IMG/VR virus record: IMGVR_UViG_3300046096_000044
Location: 1-37,634 of that record
From: a virus
Strand: one strand, 5' to 3'
Length of the DNA: 37,634 bases
Shown here: piece by piece, positions 1 through 8,345 of the stretch
Layout of the letters: each line of letters opens with the position of its first letter
Position numbering within the stretch: the stretch's first letter is position 1
The notes under the pieces: generated by a model
Database searches by the model: none
Seen by the model: only the letters and a program-made list of their open reading frames with translations
Told to the model about the DNA's origin: nothing
Made by a program: the position numbers and the translations under genes

Positions 1-65
1 TCGTAGGAGAGGTAACTCAACAGGGGGAGTAAGCTATACTCTTGACAGGATTTAAGGGAATTCCC

Positions 66-437
66 ATGAAAAAAGCACCCAAACACATCATCAATTACAT
101 TCGTGAGCCTGACACATGGGACGCGACCGTTTTTGAGACTCAGATTCGTAGCGAAGTGGAAAGCTCCACAGGCGCCTTGACTGCGAGTGATGAAACGCTA
201 GTGGGAATGTTGGTGATGACCATGCAAAGCCTGATTGACGCAGAGAAGATTATTCAGGTTCAAGGCATGATTGAGCATTACAACTCCGGCCCTGCAACCT
301 CACCCTATTACAAGATACGAACCGAATGTCTCGACAAGGCTATCAAGATACTGGCAGAGCTTGCGCTTGTGGCCCGTGGTCGCCCAAAGAAGACTTCTAC
401 ACCCACTGCCATAGATGAGTTATTCAACACTGCTTGA
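66..437 (+). CDS. terS: terminase small subunit (P27-like)
   Basis: The 123-residue product sits directly upstream of the large terminase and overlaps it by 23 bases, the usual place of the DNA-recognition subunit that binds cos/pac and hands DNA to the packaging motor. Length and helical composition fit the phage P27-type small terminase; the C-terminus carries a basic GRPKK stretch. I chose the ATG at 66 rather than an in-frame TTG at 42 because AAGGGA lies just upstream. That Shine-Dalgarno is part of the 10-base palindrome GGGAATTCCC at 56-65, which could partly mask the start. A TATACT box at 35-40 may be a -10 element, but no good -35 is visible. Confidence 0.75.
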   Translation: MKKAPKHIINYIREPDTWDATVFETQIRSEVESSTGALTASDETLVGMLVMTMQSLIDAEKIIQVQGMIEHYNSGPATSPYYKIRTECLDKAIKILAELALVARGRPKKTSTPTAIDELFNTA

Positions 438-2088
438 ACCTGCGTTTAAGTACGCCACCGCCGTTGTTCGTGGCGACCAACTTGCGTGTGAAGACGTCAA
501 GATTGCTTGTCAGCGATTCTTGGACATGGTTGAGCGCAAAGATGCGCCTTACGAGTTTGTCCCTGCCAAGGCTGAACACATCCTCAAGTTTGCCAAGTTC
601 TGTCGCCATGTCAAAGGGCCGGACGCAGGCAAGTCGATTGAGCTTGAGGGGTTTCAGGTTCTATTTCTTGCGGCGGTGTACGGCTTTCGAAACAAGAAAG
701 ACCATAGTATTCGATGGGTGACGGACGTTATCCTGTTTGTGCCGCGTAAGTCTGGCAAGACAACCCTTGCGTCCATCATTGCCCTATACGAGCTGCTGTT
801 TGGCGAAGCTGGCCCCGAAGTGTTTACCTTGGCGACCAACCGTGAGCAGGCATCAATCTGTTTCGACTCGTCCAAGGCCATCATGGAAAGCATGGCCCCT
901 GAGTTGCAAAGCCGATTCATTCCGTTCCGAAGTGAGCTGAAAAAGGCTGGCGACTCTACATCCACCTATCGCGCCTTGTCTCGTGAAAACCGTAAGACTG
1001 GTGACGGCAAGAACCCATCCTGCGCCATGATTGACGAGGCTGCGCAGATTACCGAGCGCGGCTCAATTGAGGTTTTGCATTCAGGTATGGCCGCGCGTAA
1101 GAACCCCTTGAGGATGTACTTGACGACTGCGAGCTTCACCAAAGAGACAAAGTTCTTTGAGGACTTGAATCATTTTCGTGCTGTGCTGCGTGGCGCCGCA
1201 GAAGATTCGCATCGTTGGTTTGGCTTACTGTACTCCGTAGACCCGGGCGACGAGTGGTCTGACCCTGCTGTGTGGGGCAAGGCAAACCCCATGCTTGGTG
1301 TGTCGGTCACAACCGAGGCCATTCAGCACATGGCTGATGAGGCCAAGAGTAAACCCGCATCCCTTAATGAGTTTTTGTGCAAACAGCTCAACATTTACGT
1401 CAGCTCTAATGCCGCATGGGTCGATCGCCGATATTGGGATGAGTCCGCGGCTGCTTTGCCTGCTGATAAGCCGGAAGCCACGTTTATTGGATTTGACTTG
1501 GCTCATAGCCGAGACTTGAATGCCGTGGTGACGTTGCACAGATATGCCGAGGAAGACTTGTATGCCAAATTCAAGTTCTTCTTGCCCGAGGAGTCGATTG
1601 AGTTAATTCCGAACCATTACAAATCAATCTTTAGTCAGGCCGTGGCATCTGGCATATTGCACTTGACGCCCGGCAACGTGACCGACTTAAACGAAATCGA
1701 ATCCTATATCCGACAAGAGGCGGAGCTGTATGAAGTTAAAGAAATTGGCTACGACCCTTATAACGCTGCTGCTTTGGTGGCTAATCTGTTCTCCTATGGC
1801 CTACCTGTTAAAAAGGTTGGACAGGGCATGGCGGTGTTGTCGAATCCTTCTAAGACGGCTGAACAGCTCATACTCAAAAAAGCTATCAAGCATGACGGAA
1901 ATCCGTTTGTGGGATGGCAATTAGGCAACTGCGAGGTCTATACGGACGTAAACGGCAACGTAAAAGTGAGAAAAAACGAGGCCGACCCATCCGCCAAGGT
2001 GGACGGAATTATCGCCATGATTATGGCTTTGCATTGCCATTTGGATAACGTATTCGTATCAGACTCCTATGGACTACGATTATTTTGA
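415..2088 (+). CDS. terL: terminase large subunit
   Basis: This is the ATPase and nuclease of the packaging motor (Terminase_1/HK97 type), 557 residues, a normal length. The ATPase domain has a Walker A motif PRKSGKT (residues 110-116) and a Walker B CAMIDE (203-208, with D207 and E208). The C-terminal RNase H-like nuclease shows its acidic residues in the contexts FIGFDLAHSRD (D361, D367), GYDPYN (D447) and KVDGII (D530). It translocates DNA into the prohead and cuts concatemers. The start overlaps the end of terS, suggesting translational coupling; the portal gene follows within 31 bases. Confidence 0.95.
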   Translation: MSYSTLLEPAFKYATAVVRGDQLACEDVKIACQRFLDMVERKDAPYEFVPAKAEHILKFAKFCRHVKGPDAGKSIELEGFQVLFLAAVYGFRNKKDHSIRWVTDVILFVPRKSGKTTLASIIALYELLFGEAGPEVFTLATNREQASICFDSSKAIMESMAPELQSRFIPFRSELKKAGDSTSTYRALSRENRKTGDGKNPSCAMIDEAAQITERGSIEVLHSGMAARKNPLRMYLTTASFTKETKFFEDLNHFRAVLRGAAEDSHRWFGLLYSVDPGDEWSDPAVWGKANPMLGVSVTTEAIQHMADEAKSKPASLNEFLCKQLNIYVSSNAAWVDRRYWDESAAALPADKPEATFIGFDLAHSRDLNAVVTLHRYAEEDLYAKFKFFLPEESIELIPNHYKSIFSQAVASGILHLTPGNVTDLNEIESYIRQEAELYEVKEIGYDPYNAAALVANLFSYGLPVKKVGQGMAVLSNPSKTAEQLILKKAIKHDGNPFVGWQLGNCEVYTDVNGNVKVRKNEADPSAKVDGIIAMIMALHCHLDNVFVSDSYGLRLF

Positions 2089-2118
2089 GTGATAACATCA
2101 CGGAAACTAGGAGTTGAT

Positions 2119-3516
2119 ATGGCTATTCTTGACATTTTTAAACGTAAGTCCACGCAAGCCAATGAAAGCAACTCGCTTTTTGGTCAAACGGCTCTTGGCA
2201 ACAACATTGTTTACTCGGGTAGCAATACTCGCCCCACTGTAAACACTCAAGTCCTGTATGTGACAACTTCCAGCACGAATACCGCTGGTCGTCCAATCGA
2301 CATGAGCATGTTGACGCGCAACAGCACCGTCATGGCTTGCGTTGGCGCAAAAGCTCGCGCGTTGGCTCAGTTGCCAATCAAAATCATGGCCGAGGCTGAT
2401 GACGGCTCTTACTTGGATGCGGTCAAAGACAAATCTGTTGGTATCCGCGACAAGAACAAGGCCAAACAAGTTGCAAAGCTGCTAAACAACCCAAACAACT
2501 TTCAATCGAAATATGAGTTTTGGTATCAGTGGCTCATGTGGTTGGAATTGTCTGGCGAAGCGTTTACTTTGTGGTGGAGAGAAGAACAGAAGAACCCATC
2601 ACAGACTCCAATTGAAATGTATGTGTTGGATTCGACGCTGATTGCTGTGACGATCAATCCAGCTCGTTACCCCTCGTATCGACTGTCTACTCCATCCTAC
2701 GGTTTCAGCAAAGACGAGCCTTTGATGGCTCATCAAGTGATGCACGTCAAAGAGGCGGCATGGCAAGGCTCCGCTGGTTTCAACAAGGGCATCTTGGCGG
2801 CTGAATTGGTGACGCTAGATCAAGACATCGACGTTTACGCCAACTTCATCATGCTGAACGGCGCCAAGCCGACTGGTATGTTCACGACTGAGCAGGTTAT
2901 CCCTGATGGCAAATACAAAGAGTTGGCCGCGCGTCTGAAAGAGGCTTGGTCAAGTATGACTGGTAGCCAACGCACCGACGAATCCAAGCCCGGCCAAGGT
3001 ATGTTGCTCGACCAAGGCATGAAGTACACGCCTTTGGATATTCTGACGTTGCAAGATACTCAAGCTGCCGAGTTGAAGATTCAGACCATGAAACGCATTT
3101 GTGGTTTGTTTGGTGTGCCTCCTGCAATGATCGGAATTGCAGACCAGAAGTACAACAACACTCAAACCATGCTTGATGAGTTTTACAAATCAACGATGTA
3201 CCCAACCATCGTGAACGTGCAAGACAAATTGAAGCAGCAACTGTTCAATGGCTATCCATCACTGAGCATTCAGTTCGACACGGCAAACTTTTTGAAGGGC
3301 GCCCCAATTGACCAAATGAATTATGTGAAAGCTGGCGTGGAAGCTGGCATCTTGACTCCAAACGAAGCTCGTGAATATTTGGGTAAGCCCCAAAAAGAAG
3401 GTGGCAACGAATTGAAGCAAGACGCAAAACCAAGTGACCCAATTGCAGGCTCAAGCGCCCAAGATACTGGTGGAGGCGGTGGTCAACAGCGGAATAAATT
3501 AAATATCGGCAAGTAA
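2119..3516 (+). CDS. portal protein (HK97 family)
   Basis: The 465-residue product follows terL and precedes the prohead protease, the canonical portal position. It forms the dodecameric ring at one capsid vertex through which DNA is pumped. The sequence includes the family-typical stretch MKRICGLFGVPPAMIG followed by NNTQTMLDEFYKSTMYP, and a low-complexity Gly/Gln tail (GGGGGQQ). An in-frame GTG exists at 2089, directly after the terL stop, but the ATG at 2119 has TAGGAG six bases upstream and is preferred. The stop codon overlaps the ATG of the next small gene. Confidence 0.93.
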   Translation: MAILDIFKRKSTQANESNSLFGQTALGNNIVYSGSNTRPTVNTQVLYVTTSSTNTAGRPIDMSMLTRNSTVMACVGAKARALAQLPIKIMAEADDGSYLDAVKDKSVGIRDKNKAKQVAKLLNNPNNFQSKYEFWYQWLMWLELSGEAFTLWWREEQKNPSQTPIEMYVLDSTLIAVTINPARYPSYRLSTPSYGFSKDEPLMAHQVMHVKEAAWQGSAGFNKGILAAELVTLDQDIDVYANFIMLNGAKPTGMFTTEQVIPDGKYKELAARLKEAWSSMTGSQRTDESKPGQGMLLDQGMKYTPLDILTLQDTQAAELKIQTMKRICGLFGVPPAMIGIADQKYNNTQTMLDEFYKSTMYPTIVNVQDKLKQQLFNGYPSLSIQFDTANFLKGAPIDQMNYVKAGVEAGILTPNEAREYLGKPQKEGGNELKQDAKPSDPIAGSSAQDTGGGGGQQRNKLNIGK

Positions 3517-3731
3517 TGTCGTTGATTTTTAAGATTATGGTAGCATCGTTGGTAGCAAATAGACCAACTGTTGCGCCGCCCCCAAAGCGCGGCAGACCGC
3601 CAAAAACAATACACGACATTGATTTATCCAAAGTCGATGAGGTAATCCATGACGCAAAACTTGATGATGGTGTGCGAGGCCAAGCTGGTACTCGAAAAAG
3701 CAGACAACGTAGAGCCAACAGGCAATATTGA
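3516..3731 (+). CDS. small basic hypothetical protein
   Basis: This 71-residue ORF starts on an ATG overlapping the portal stop (TAATG) and overlaps the protease gene by 83 bases in another frame. The product is rich in basic residues with an AT-hook-like KRGRPPK segment (about residues 24-30) and an Arg-rich C-terminus (RKSRQRRANRQY). The junction with the portal suggests it is translated, but no family is recognised. It may be a minor head protein, or simply an open frame around the protease ribosome-binding region; the protease Shine-Dalgarno lies inside it. Confidence 0.45.
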   Translation: MSLIFKIMVASLVANRPTVAPPPKRGRPPKTIHDIDLSKVDEVIHDAKLDDGVRGQAGTRKSRQRRANRQY

Positions 3732-4449
3732 AGCCGTTGTCACAACTTGGGGGCCACGCGAAGGCGCTGATGGTCGCAAGTTCAACTACCAACCCGAGGC
3801 ATTTATGCAATGGGCAGAGTCGTTCAGCAAAGCTGGTCGTCCTCTCCCAATGTTCGTAAACCATGACGCCGACTCCATCCCTGTGGGTGAGTGGACATCG
3901 TTTGAGTTTGACGAAACTGGCATGAAAGCCTGCGGTCGTTTGTATGTGAACACCACTCAAGGCTCTGATTTGTATCAAGTGATGAGCGAGTCGCCAAATA
4001 TGTTTGGTGGCGTGTCTGTTGGCGCATACGCCGAAGAATATCAGTGGACAAAAGAAGACGGCACTCCTATGACCGTTGGTTCTGATGACCCATACGAAGA
4101 CGGCTACTTCCAAATCACCAAGGGTGGTTTGCGTGAGGTGTCAGTCGTGATGTACCCAAACAATCCAATGGCCGAAGTGCAAAAGCTGGAATATTTCCGA
4201 GCTGATGGCACTGCCGACCTGAAAGTTTTGGAACAAGCCCTGCGTGATGCTGGTCTATCCAAGAAAGATGCGGTCGCTGCCGCATCTACCTTCAAAAAAG
4301 TGATTGAGCAGCGTGATGCCGTTCAAGAGCCTATTGAAAATGCGACGACTCAGAGCGATTCTGATGCGGAAGCGACCAACGCAGCAATTCTCGAAGCTCT
4401 TGAGCAACGCGAATTGTTAAAACTCCTCGACAAACGCCTGAAAGGTTAA
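3649..4449 (+). CDS. prohead protease (HK97 gp4, peptidase family U35/S78)
   Basis: This serine protease matures the capsid by removing the scaffold domain of the major capsid protein and then itself. The 266-residue sequence shows the herpesvirus-assemblin-like catalytic set in its usual spacing: His72 in MFVNHDADSIPVGEW, Ser123 in GGVSVGAYAEE and an acidic residue in GGLREVSVVMYPNNPMA (E163). The C-terminal third is Glu/Lys-rich and probably the scaffolding/dispensable part. The ATG at 3649 has GAGG seven bases upstream. It lies between portal and major capsid gene, as in HK97. Confidence 0.92.
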   Translation: MTQNLMMVCEAKLVLEKADNVEPTGNIEAVVTTWGPREGADGRKFNYQPEAFMQWAESFSKAGRPLPMFVNHDADSIPVGEWTSFEFDETGMKACGRLYVNTTQGSDLYQVMSESPNMFGGVSVGAYAEEYQWTKEDGTPMTVGSDDPYEDGYFQITKGGLREVSVVMYPNNPMAEVQKLEYFRADGTADLKVLEQALRDAGLSKKDAVAAASTFKKVIEQRDAVQEPIENATTQSDSDAEATNAAILEALEQRELLKLLDKRLKG

Positions 4450-4451
4450 TC

Positions 4452-5795
4452 ATGTCTCAAGTCATTCTCGACAAATTGGATGCCATCGAAGCTAAACAAG
4501 CTGAGAGCATCGTGGCCGTTGAAGCCAAAATCCCTGCCGCCGTTGAAGCCGTTAAAAACGAATTCAGCGAAATGGTTGCCGCTTTGGAGGCCAAAGTTGC
4601 CGCTATTCCTGCTGCCGCAGTCCACAAAGAAAAAGCCAAGTCAGTTCGCGCTGATGTGAACCGTTCTGTCAAAGAACAGCTCAAGGCAATCGCAGAAGGC
4701 AAGTCGTCTTTTGAGAAGCAACTGCAAGTTTTTGCAGACGAGTCTCAAATGCAAGCCTACATGACAGAAGCTTCGGCTCTGACAGGCGGCGGCAATGGTC
4801 AAGGCGGTCGTACTGCTTATGACCCTGTGTTTGCTGCTCTGCGTTTGGCTAACCCAATGCGCGGCGTGTCTCGCACTGTGGCTACCGATGGCTCAAGCTA
4901 TCAGTTCCGCGTGAAGACTGGCAATGCTGGCGCCGCATGGGGCTACGCAATCCAGAACAACGGCGCGGCTACAACTGAAAACACTTCAATCTGGCAATTG
5001 GTTTTGCAAGACTTGAACGTTCAGTTCCCTATCCGTACTGCTGCTCTTGATGACATCGACGGTTTGGAAGCAAACGTGGTTGACGATATGTTGGCTGAAT
5101 TCGCACAAGCCGAAGCTCTGTCGATGATTCAAAACAACGACCAAGGCGCTACCAGCTTGCCTTACGGCGGCTCTAACGGCTTGCGCGGCTTGAATCAGTA
5201 CGCTGGTGCTGCTGCTACCTACGCTGGTGGTTCTACTACTGTGGCTGCTTTTGGCTCGTCTGGCACTGGTTCTACCAGCGGCTTGCACAGCTTGGCAACC
5301 TATGACCAGTTGACAACCAACGGCAACACTGTCGGTGCTGCAAACATCACCTACAAAGACGTTGTGAACTTCATCTACGCTTTGCCACAACAATACTGGA
5401 CTACTGATGCCAAGTTCATCATTAGCCCTGTCCTGTTGGCTCAAATCCGTGGTTTGACAGACAGCAACGGCACTCCTGTGTTTGAGCGTATGTCTCCTCT
5501 GGAAACAAACGGTATTGTTGGCCGCTTGTTGGGCTTTGACGTTGTTGTGAACAAGTATTTGGACACTCCATCGCAAACCGCAACTGGTTCCGCTGGCACA
5601 ACTAGCCTGTTCCCAATGTACTTTGGTGACTTCTCTCGTGGTCACACAATCATTGATCGTTTGAACATGGTTATGCGCCGCTACGACCAGACACAGCCCG
5701 GCTTCATCACCTTCTTTGGTGAAAAACGTCTGGCTACCTCTGTGCGTGACCCTAACGCCATCGTGCGTTATCGCTCAACTGGCACTGCAACCTGA
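4452..5795 (+). CDS. major capsid protein 1 (HK97 fold, with scaffold domain)
   Basis: The 447-residue protein begins with about 100 residues of Ala/Glu/Lys-rich, predicted coiled-coil sequence, matching the N-terminal delta (scaffold) domain that HK97-type proteases remove. The mature shell domain follows from about residue 105, after the linker LTGGGNGQGG. It contains PVFAALRLANPMRGVSR, SIWQLVLQDLNVQFPIRTAALDDIDGLE and the C-terminal QTQPGFITFFGEKRLATSVRDPNAIVRY. It is preceded immediately by the protease and followed by an intrinsic terminator, then by a second capsid paralogue. Codon choice suggests high expression. Confidence 0.95.
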   Translation: MSQVILDKLDAIEAKQAESIVAVEAKIPAAVEAVKNEFSEMVAALEAKVAAIPAAAVHKEKAKSVRADVNRSVKEQLKAIAEGKSSFEKQLQVFADESQMQAYMTEASALTGGGNGQGGRTAYDPVFAALRLANPMRGVSRTVATDGSSYQFRVKTGNAGAAWGYAIQNNGAATTENTSIWQLVLQDLNVQFPIRTAALDDIDGLEANVVDDMLAEFAQAEALSMIQNNDQGATSLPYGGSNGLRGLNQYAGAAATYAGGSTTVAAFGSSGTGSTSGLHSLATYDQLTTNGNTVGAANITYKDVVNFIYALPQQYWTTDAKFIISPVLLAQIRGLTDSNGTPVFERMSPLETNGIVGRLLGFDVVVNKYLDTPSQTATGSAGTTSLFPMYFGDFSRGHTIIDRLNMVMRRYDQTQPGFITFFGEKRLATSVRDPNAIVRYRSTGTAT

Positions 5796-5806
5796 TAGTT
5801 GCCTTG

Positions 5807-5831
5807 AAGGGGCTTCGGCCCCTTCTCTTTT
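5807..5831 (+). terminator. intrinsic terminator/attenuator between the two capsid genes
   Basis: A perfect 7-bp stem AAGGGGC/GCCCCTT (5807-5813 with 5818-5824) is capped by the very stable TTCG tetraloop and followed by CTCTTTT. It begins 12 bases after the stop of the first capsid gene and 20 bases before the start of the second. It is expected to reduce read-through or to act as a 3' stabiliser of the abundant capsid mRNA. Confidence 0.8.
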
Positions 5832-5850
5832 AACTCTCATTGGAACAACC

Positions 5851-6867
5851 ATGACTATCACCGAAAAAATCCTGAACGGCATTAAGCAAGCCATTACCGA
5901 AGGTGGCAAAGTCACCATTGACCTGAAAGAAGCCTCTGCAATCACTGGTTCTGGTTCGGGTGTTGGTGGTAATGTTGTATTCGACGATGCGTTTGCCGCT
6001 CTGCGTCAAGCAAATCCATTGCGTCAAGGCTCTCGCCAAATTGCCGTGAACGGCTCTGATGCTCAATTCGTTGCCAAGACTGGTAACGCTGCAAACTCCA
6101 CAAATCCTTGGGGTTACGAATTTACTCCCAACTCAGGTTCTCCTGATGTTGATACGTCCATTTGGCAATTGCCAGTGCGCGTGTTGGTTGCACAGCTCCC
6201 AATCCGTACTGCTGTTCTGTCAGATGTGAACGCCCTTGAATCTACCTTGGTTGAAGACTTGGCTCTTGAGTTCGCTCAATTGGAAGGTCAATCAATGATT
6301 TTGAACGACGACCAATCTGGTTCGACCACAGACGCCACTGGCGCTGAGTACGGTCTGCGCGGCTTGGATAGTTACCCATCTGGTTCCGTGAGTGCCTACG
6401 GCTCAAGCGGCACCGCAATGACTGATGGCTTGCATGACATTGCCACCGTGTCTTTGGGCGGCGTTGCTGTGACATACAACAAGATTGTTGCTGCCGCAAA
6501 TGCTTTGCCTGCTCAGTATTGGTCTTTGGAAAGCACAGCTTGGCACATGAGTCCAGCAATGATTCTGGCCTTGCGTCAGTTGAAAGATACCTCTGGTATG
6601 CCTTTGTTCTTGGAGATCGGGGATTCTGATGGCGCGGCTGTTGGTCGCGTCTTTGGTTGGCCTGTTATTCCAAACCCATACCTTTCTGCTGATTTCCCTG
6701 TCTACTTGGCAAACTGGAATCGCTTTTTGACTATTGGTGACACCGAGCAAATGAATGTTCAAATGTATGAGCAAACCAAGCCCGGCTTCATCACCCTGTA
6801 CGCAGAAAAACGTCTGGTAAGCTCTGTGCGTGACCCGTTCGCTGGTGTTCGTATCAGCGCAGCCTAA
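5851..6867 (+). CDS. second major-capsid-like protein (HK97 fold, no scaffold domain)
   Basis: The 338-residue product aligns along its whole length with the mature part of the preceding capsid protein. Shared blocks include FAALRQANPLRQGSRQ, DTSIWQLPVRVLVAQLPIRTAVL, LALEFAQLEGQSMI and TKPGFITLYAEKRLVSSVRDPFAGVR. It begins where the scaffold domain of the first would end, so it lacks the delta domain. A longer open frame extends upstream to 5716 inside the first capsid gene, but the ATG at 5851 fits the protein homology; the terminator hairpin lies in that upstream part. It could form a distinct capsomer (penton versus hexon) or be co-assembled as a minor shell subunit. Confidence 0.9.
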   Translation: MTITEKILNGIKQAITEGGKVTIDLKEASAITGSGSGVGGNVVFDDAFAALRQANPLRQGSRQIAVNGSDAQFVAKTGNAANSTNPWGYEFTPNSGSPDVDTSIWQLPVRVLVAQLPIRTAVLSDVNALESTLVEDLALEFAQLEGQSMILNDDQSGSTTDATGAEYGLRGLDSYPSGSVSAYGSSGTAMTDGLHDIATVSLGGVAVTYNKIVAAANALPAQYWSLESTAWHMSPAMILALRQLKDTSGMPLFLEIGDSDGAAVGRVFGWPVIPNPYLSADFPVYLANWNRFLTIGDTEQMNVQMYEQTKPGFITLYAEKRLVSSVRDPFAGVRISAA

Positions 6868-6877
6868 GAGGTAAAAA

Positions 6878-7549
6878 ATGTCCGCTGATACACAACTCGG
6901 TTACTTGAATTACGGTGCGCCAACGCGCAATCCGTTCAACTACACAAAGACAGAGCAAATCAGTCGCGACATTGCTACGCCTTGGCTAACAATGGATGAA
7001 GTCACCAATCAGTTGAACCTGTTTGATGACGAGAGCCAAGATGGTTATTTGGCTGGCCTTGAAGTGGCTGTTCGGATGACTATCGAGGACTTCCTCGGTA
7101 TGTCCATCTTCCCAACGTCATATCGTGTTTGGTATAACGCCGCAAGCTTGTACGGAACACCTTTAACATTGGACTTGCCAGAAGTCAGTCAGAACTCAAA
7201 TCCAATTTTGTCTGGCGTGACTGTGAATGCGGTCAAGTATTGGAATGACAACAACCCTCCGCAGTTAATCACTGTGGACGTGTCTGAGTATTACTACGAC
7301 CCATCTGGCAACAAAGTGGTTGTGGCAAATTTGCCCACGAACATCAACAGCTCGATGACGGCTCCTGTGATTTGCGAGTACACAACAGCGGCAAACCCCT
7401 TGGCGGCTTACCCCGTAATTAAACAGGCTGGTTTGCTGTTGTTGACTCACCTCTACAACAATCGTAGCGATACAACAGGCCCGATTCAGCACAACATTCC
7501 TTGGGGTGTTCAATGCTTGCTTCGTCCTTACAAGCCATTGGTGATGTGA
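6878..7549 (+). CDS. head-tail connector (phiE125 gp8/HK97 gp6-like)
   Basis: The 223-residue protein follows the capsid genes and precedes a head-closure gene, the position of the connector ring that attaches under the portal. The fold family is suggested by WLTMDEVTNQL near residue 36, the helix AGLEVAVRMTIEDFLG and a C-terminal hydrophobic helix IKQAGLLLLTHLYNNR followed by GVQCLLRPYKP, typical of phage conserved protein gp8-type connectors. A ribosome binding site AGAGG precedes the ATG. Its stop abuts the next start directly. Confidence 0.8.
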   Translation: MSADTQLGYLNYGAPTRNPFNYTKTEQISRDIATPWLTMDEVTNQLNLFDDESQDGYLAGLEVAVRMTIEDFLGMSIFPTSYRVWYNAASLYGTPLTLDLPEVSQNSNPILSGVTVNAVKYWNDNNPPQLITVDVSEYYYDPSGNKVVVANLPTNINSSMTAPVICEYTTAANPLAAYPVIKQAGLLLLTHLYNNRSDTTGPIQHNIPWGVQCLLRPYKPLVM

Positions 7550-7894
7550 ATGTCAATCGCACGTTTTGAGAACATTGCAATCAACAACCTCACTTTCTCT
7601 GAGAGTGGGTTTGGTGAGGGCGAGACAACTCAGACCAAATGGTTTGATACTCGCGCGCGCGTATCTGATGTTGCGAACAGCTTAAAGATTGCTGACAAAT
7701 ATCGTCTGTATCAAGAGTTGACTCAGTTCACTCTGAATTACACGCCGAACATGAAACGAATTGTGGATGCGCAAGACCTTTACTCAATCACTTGGCGTGG
7801 TCAAGATTGGCGCATTACTGACGTTCGCGAAGCAAACGATCGCATGACCGTAATGTTCTTGTGCTACCGCAACGACCCTGTGACCGCAGTATGA
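7550..7894 (+). CDS. head-tail adaptor / head closure protein
   Basis: This 114-residue protein fits the head-tail joining family (SPP1 gp16-like, Phage_H_T_join). It is a small beta-rich protein with the signature ITWRGQDWRITDVREANDRMTVMFLCYR near the C-terminus, corresponding to the 'I.w.G..y.I..v.' core of that family. It would close the connector after packaging and provide the tail docking surface. It starts immediately after the connector stop and its own stop overlaps the next ATG (ATGA). Confidence 0.75.
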   Translation: MSIARFENIAINNLTFSESGFGEGETTQTKWFDTRARVSDVANSLKIADKYRLYQELTQFTLNYTPNMKRIVDAQDLYSITWRGQDWRITDVREANDRMTVMFLCYRNDPVTAV

Positions 7895-8310
7895 CGACAC
7901 AACTCAATCCAGTTCTGTACGGCAAGGCAATCCAATACCAATTGGCAAATATTGTCACACCCGTCCCTGTGTACGCTTCGTTCAACCGCAATTTTGCGAA
8001 AGAGCCAAAGTTCATCACATGGCAATTGCGCAACGTCCACCAGCCTGTATATACAGGCCAGACGCAAAGCAACAAGGGCATTGATCGCCCTGTGTTCCAA
8101 ATCTCTATCTTTACGCAGAAGATTGAAGATGGTTTCACTATTTCCAATCAGGTACTACAATCCTTGCACGGTTATAGTGGTCAATTTGGTAGTCCTGCTG
8201 ATGGGTTCTTCATTGCGAAGGCCGATGTGGTTTGGCTATACAACAGCTATGACAACGAGCAGAATATGGCGCAGGTCTTTTTGGATTGCACCATCGACGT
8301 TCCAGCATAA
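7891..8310 (+). CDS. tail terminator / tail completion protein
   Basis: The 139-residue product starts with an ATG at 7891 that overlaps the previous stop. An in-frame upstream extension to 7861 lies inside the head-closure gene and is rejected. Size, beta-rich character (YQLANIVTPVPVYASF, RPVFQISIFTQKIEDG, VFLDCTIDVPA) and position directly before the tube protein match tail terminators of the lambda gpU/DUF3168 type, which cap the tail tube and join it to the head. The assignment rests mainly on position and fold-like pattern. Confidence 0.65.
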   Translation: MTTQLNPVLYGKAIQYQLANIVTPVPVYASFNRNFAKEPKFITWQLRNVHQPVYTGQTQSNKGIDRPVFQISIFTQKIEDGFTISNQVLQSLHGYSGQFGSPADGFFIAKADVVWLYNSYDNEQNMAQVFLDCTIDVPA

Positions 8311-8345
8311 GACAGTTACATCAACTCTTTTCTAAGGAAATCAAA

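Noticed and set aside
3535-4113. Leftward ORF of 192 residues opposite the prohead protease
   Set aside because: Antisense shadow of a well-supported gene, with Cys/His/Trp-rich composition and no ribosome binding site.
4986-5645. Leftward ORF of 219 residues opposite the first capsid gene
   Set aside because: Its length comes from biased codons in the capsid gene; composition (Ser/Val/Gln/Cys-rich) and lack of start signal argue against it.
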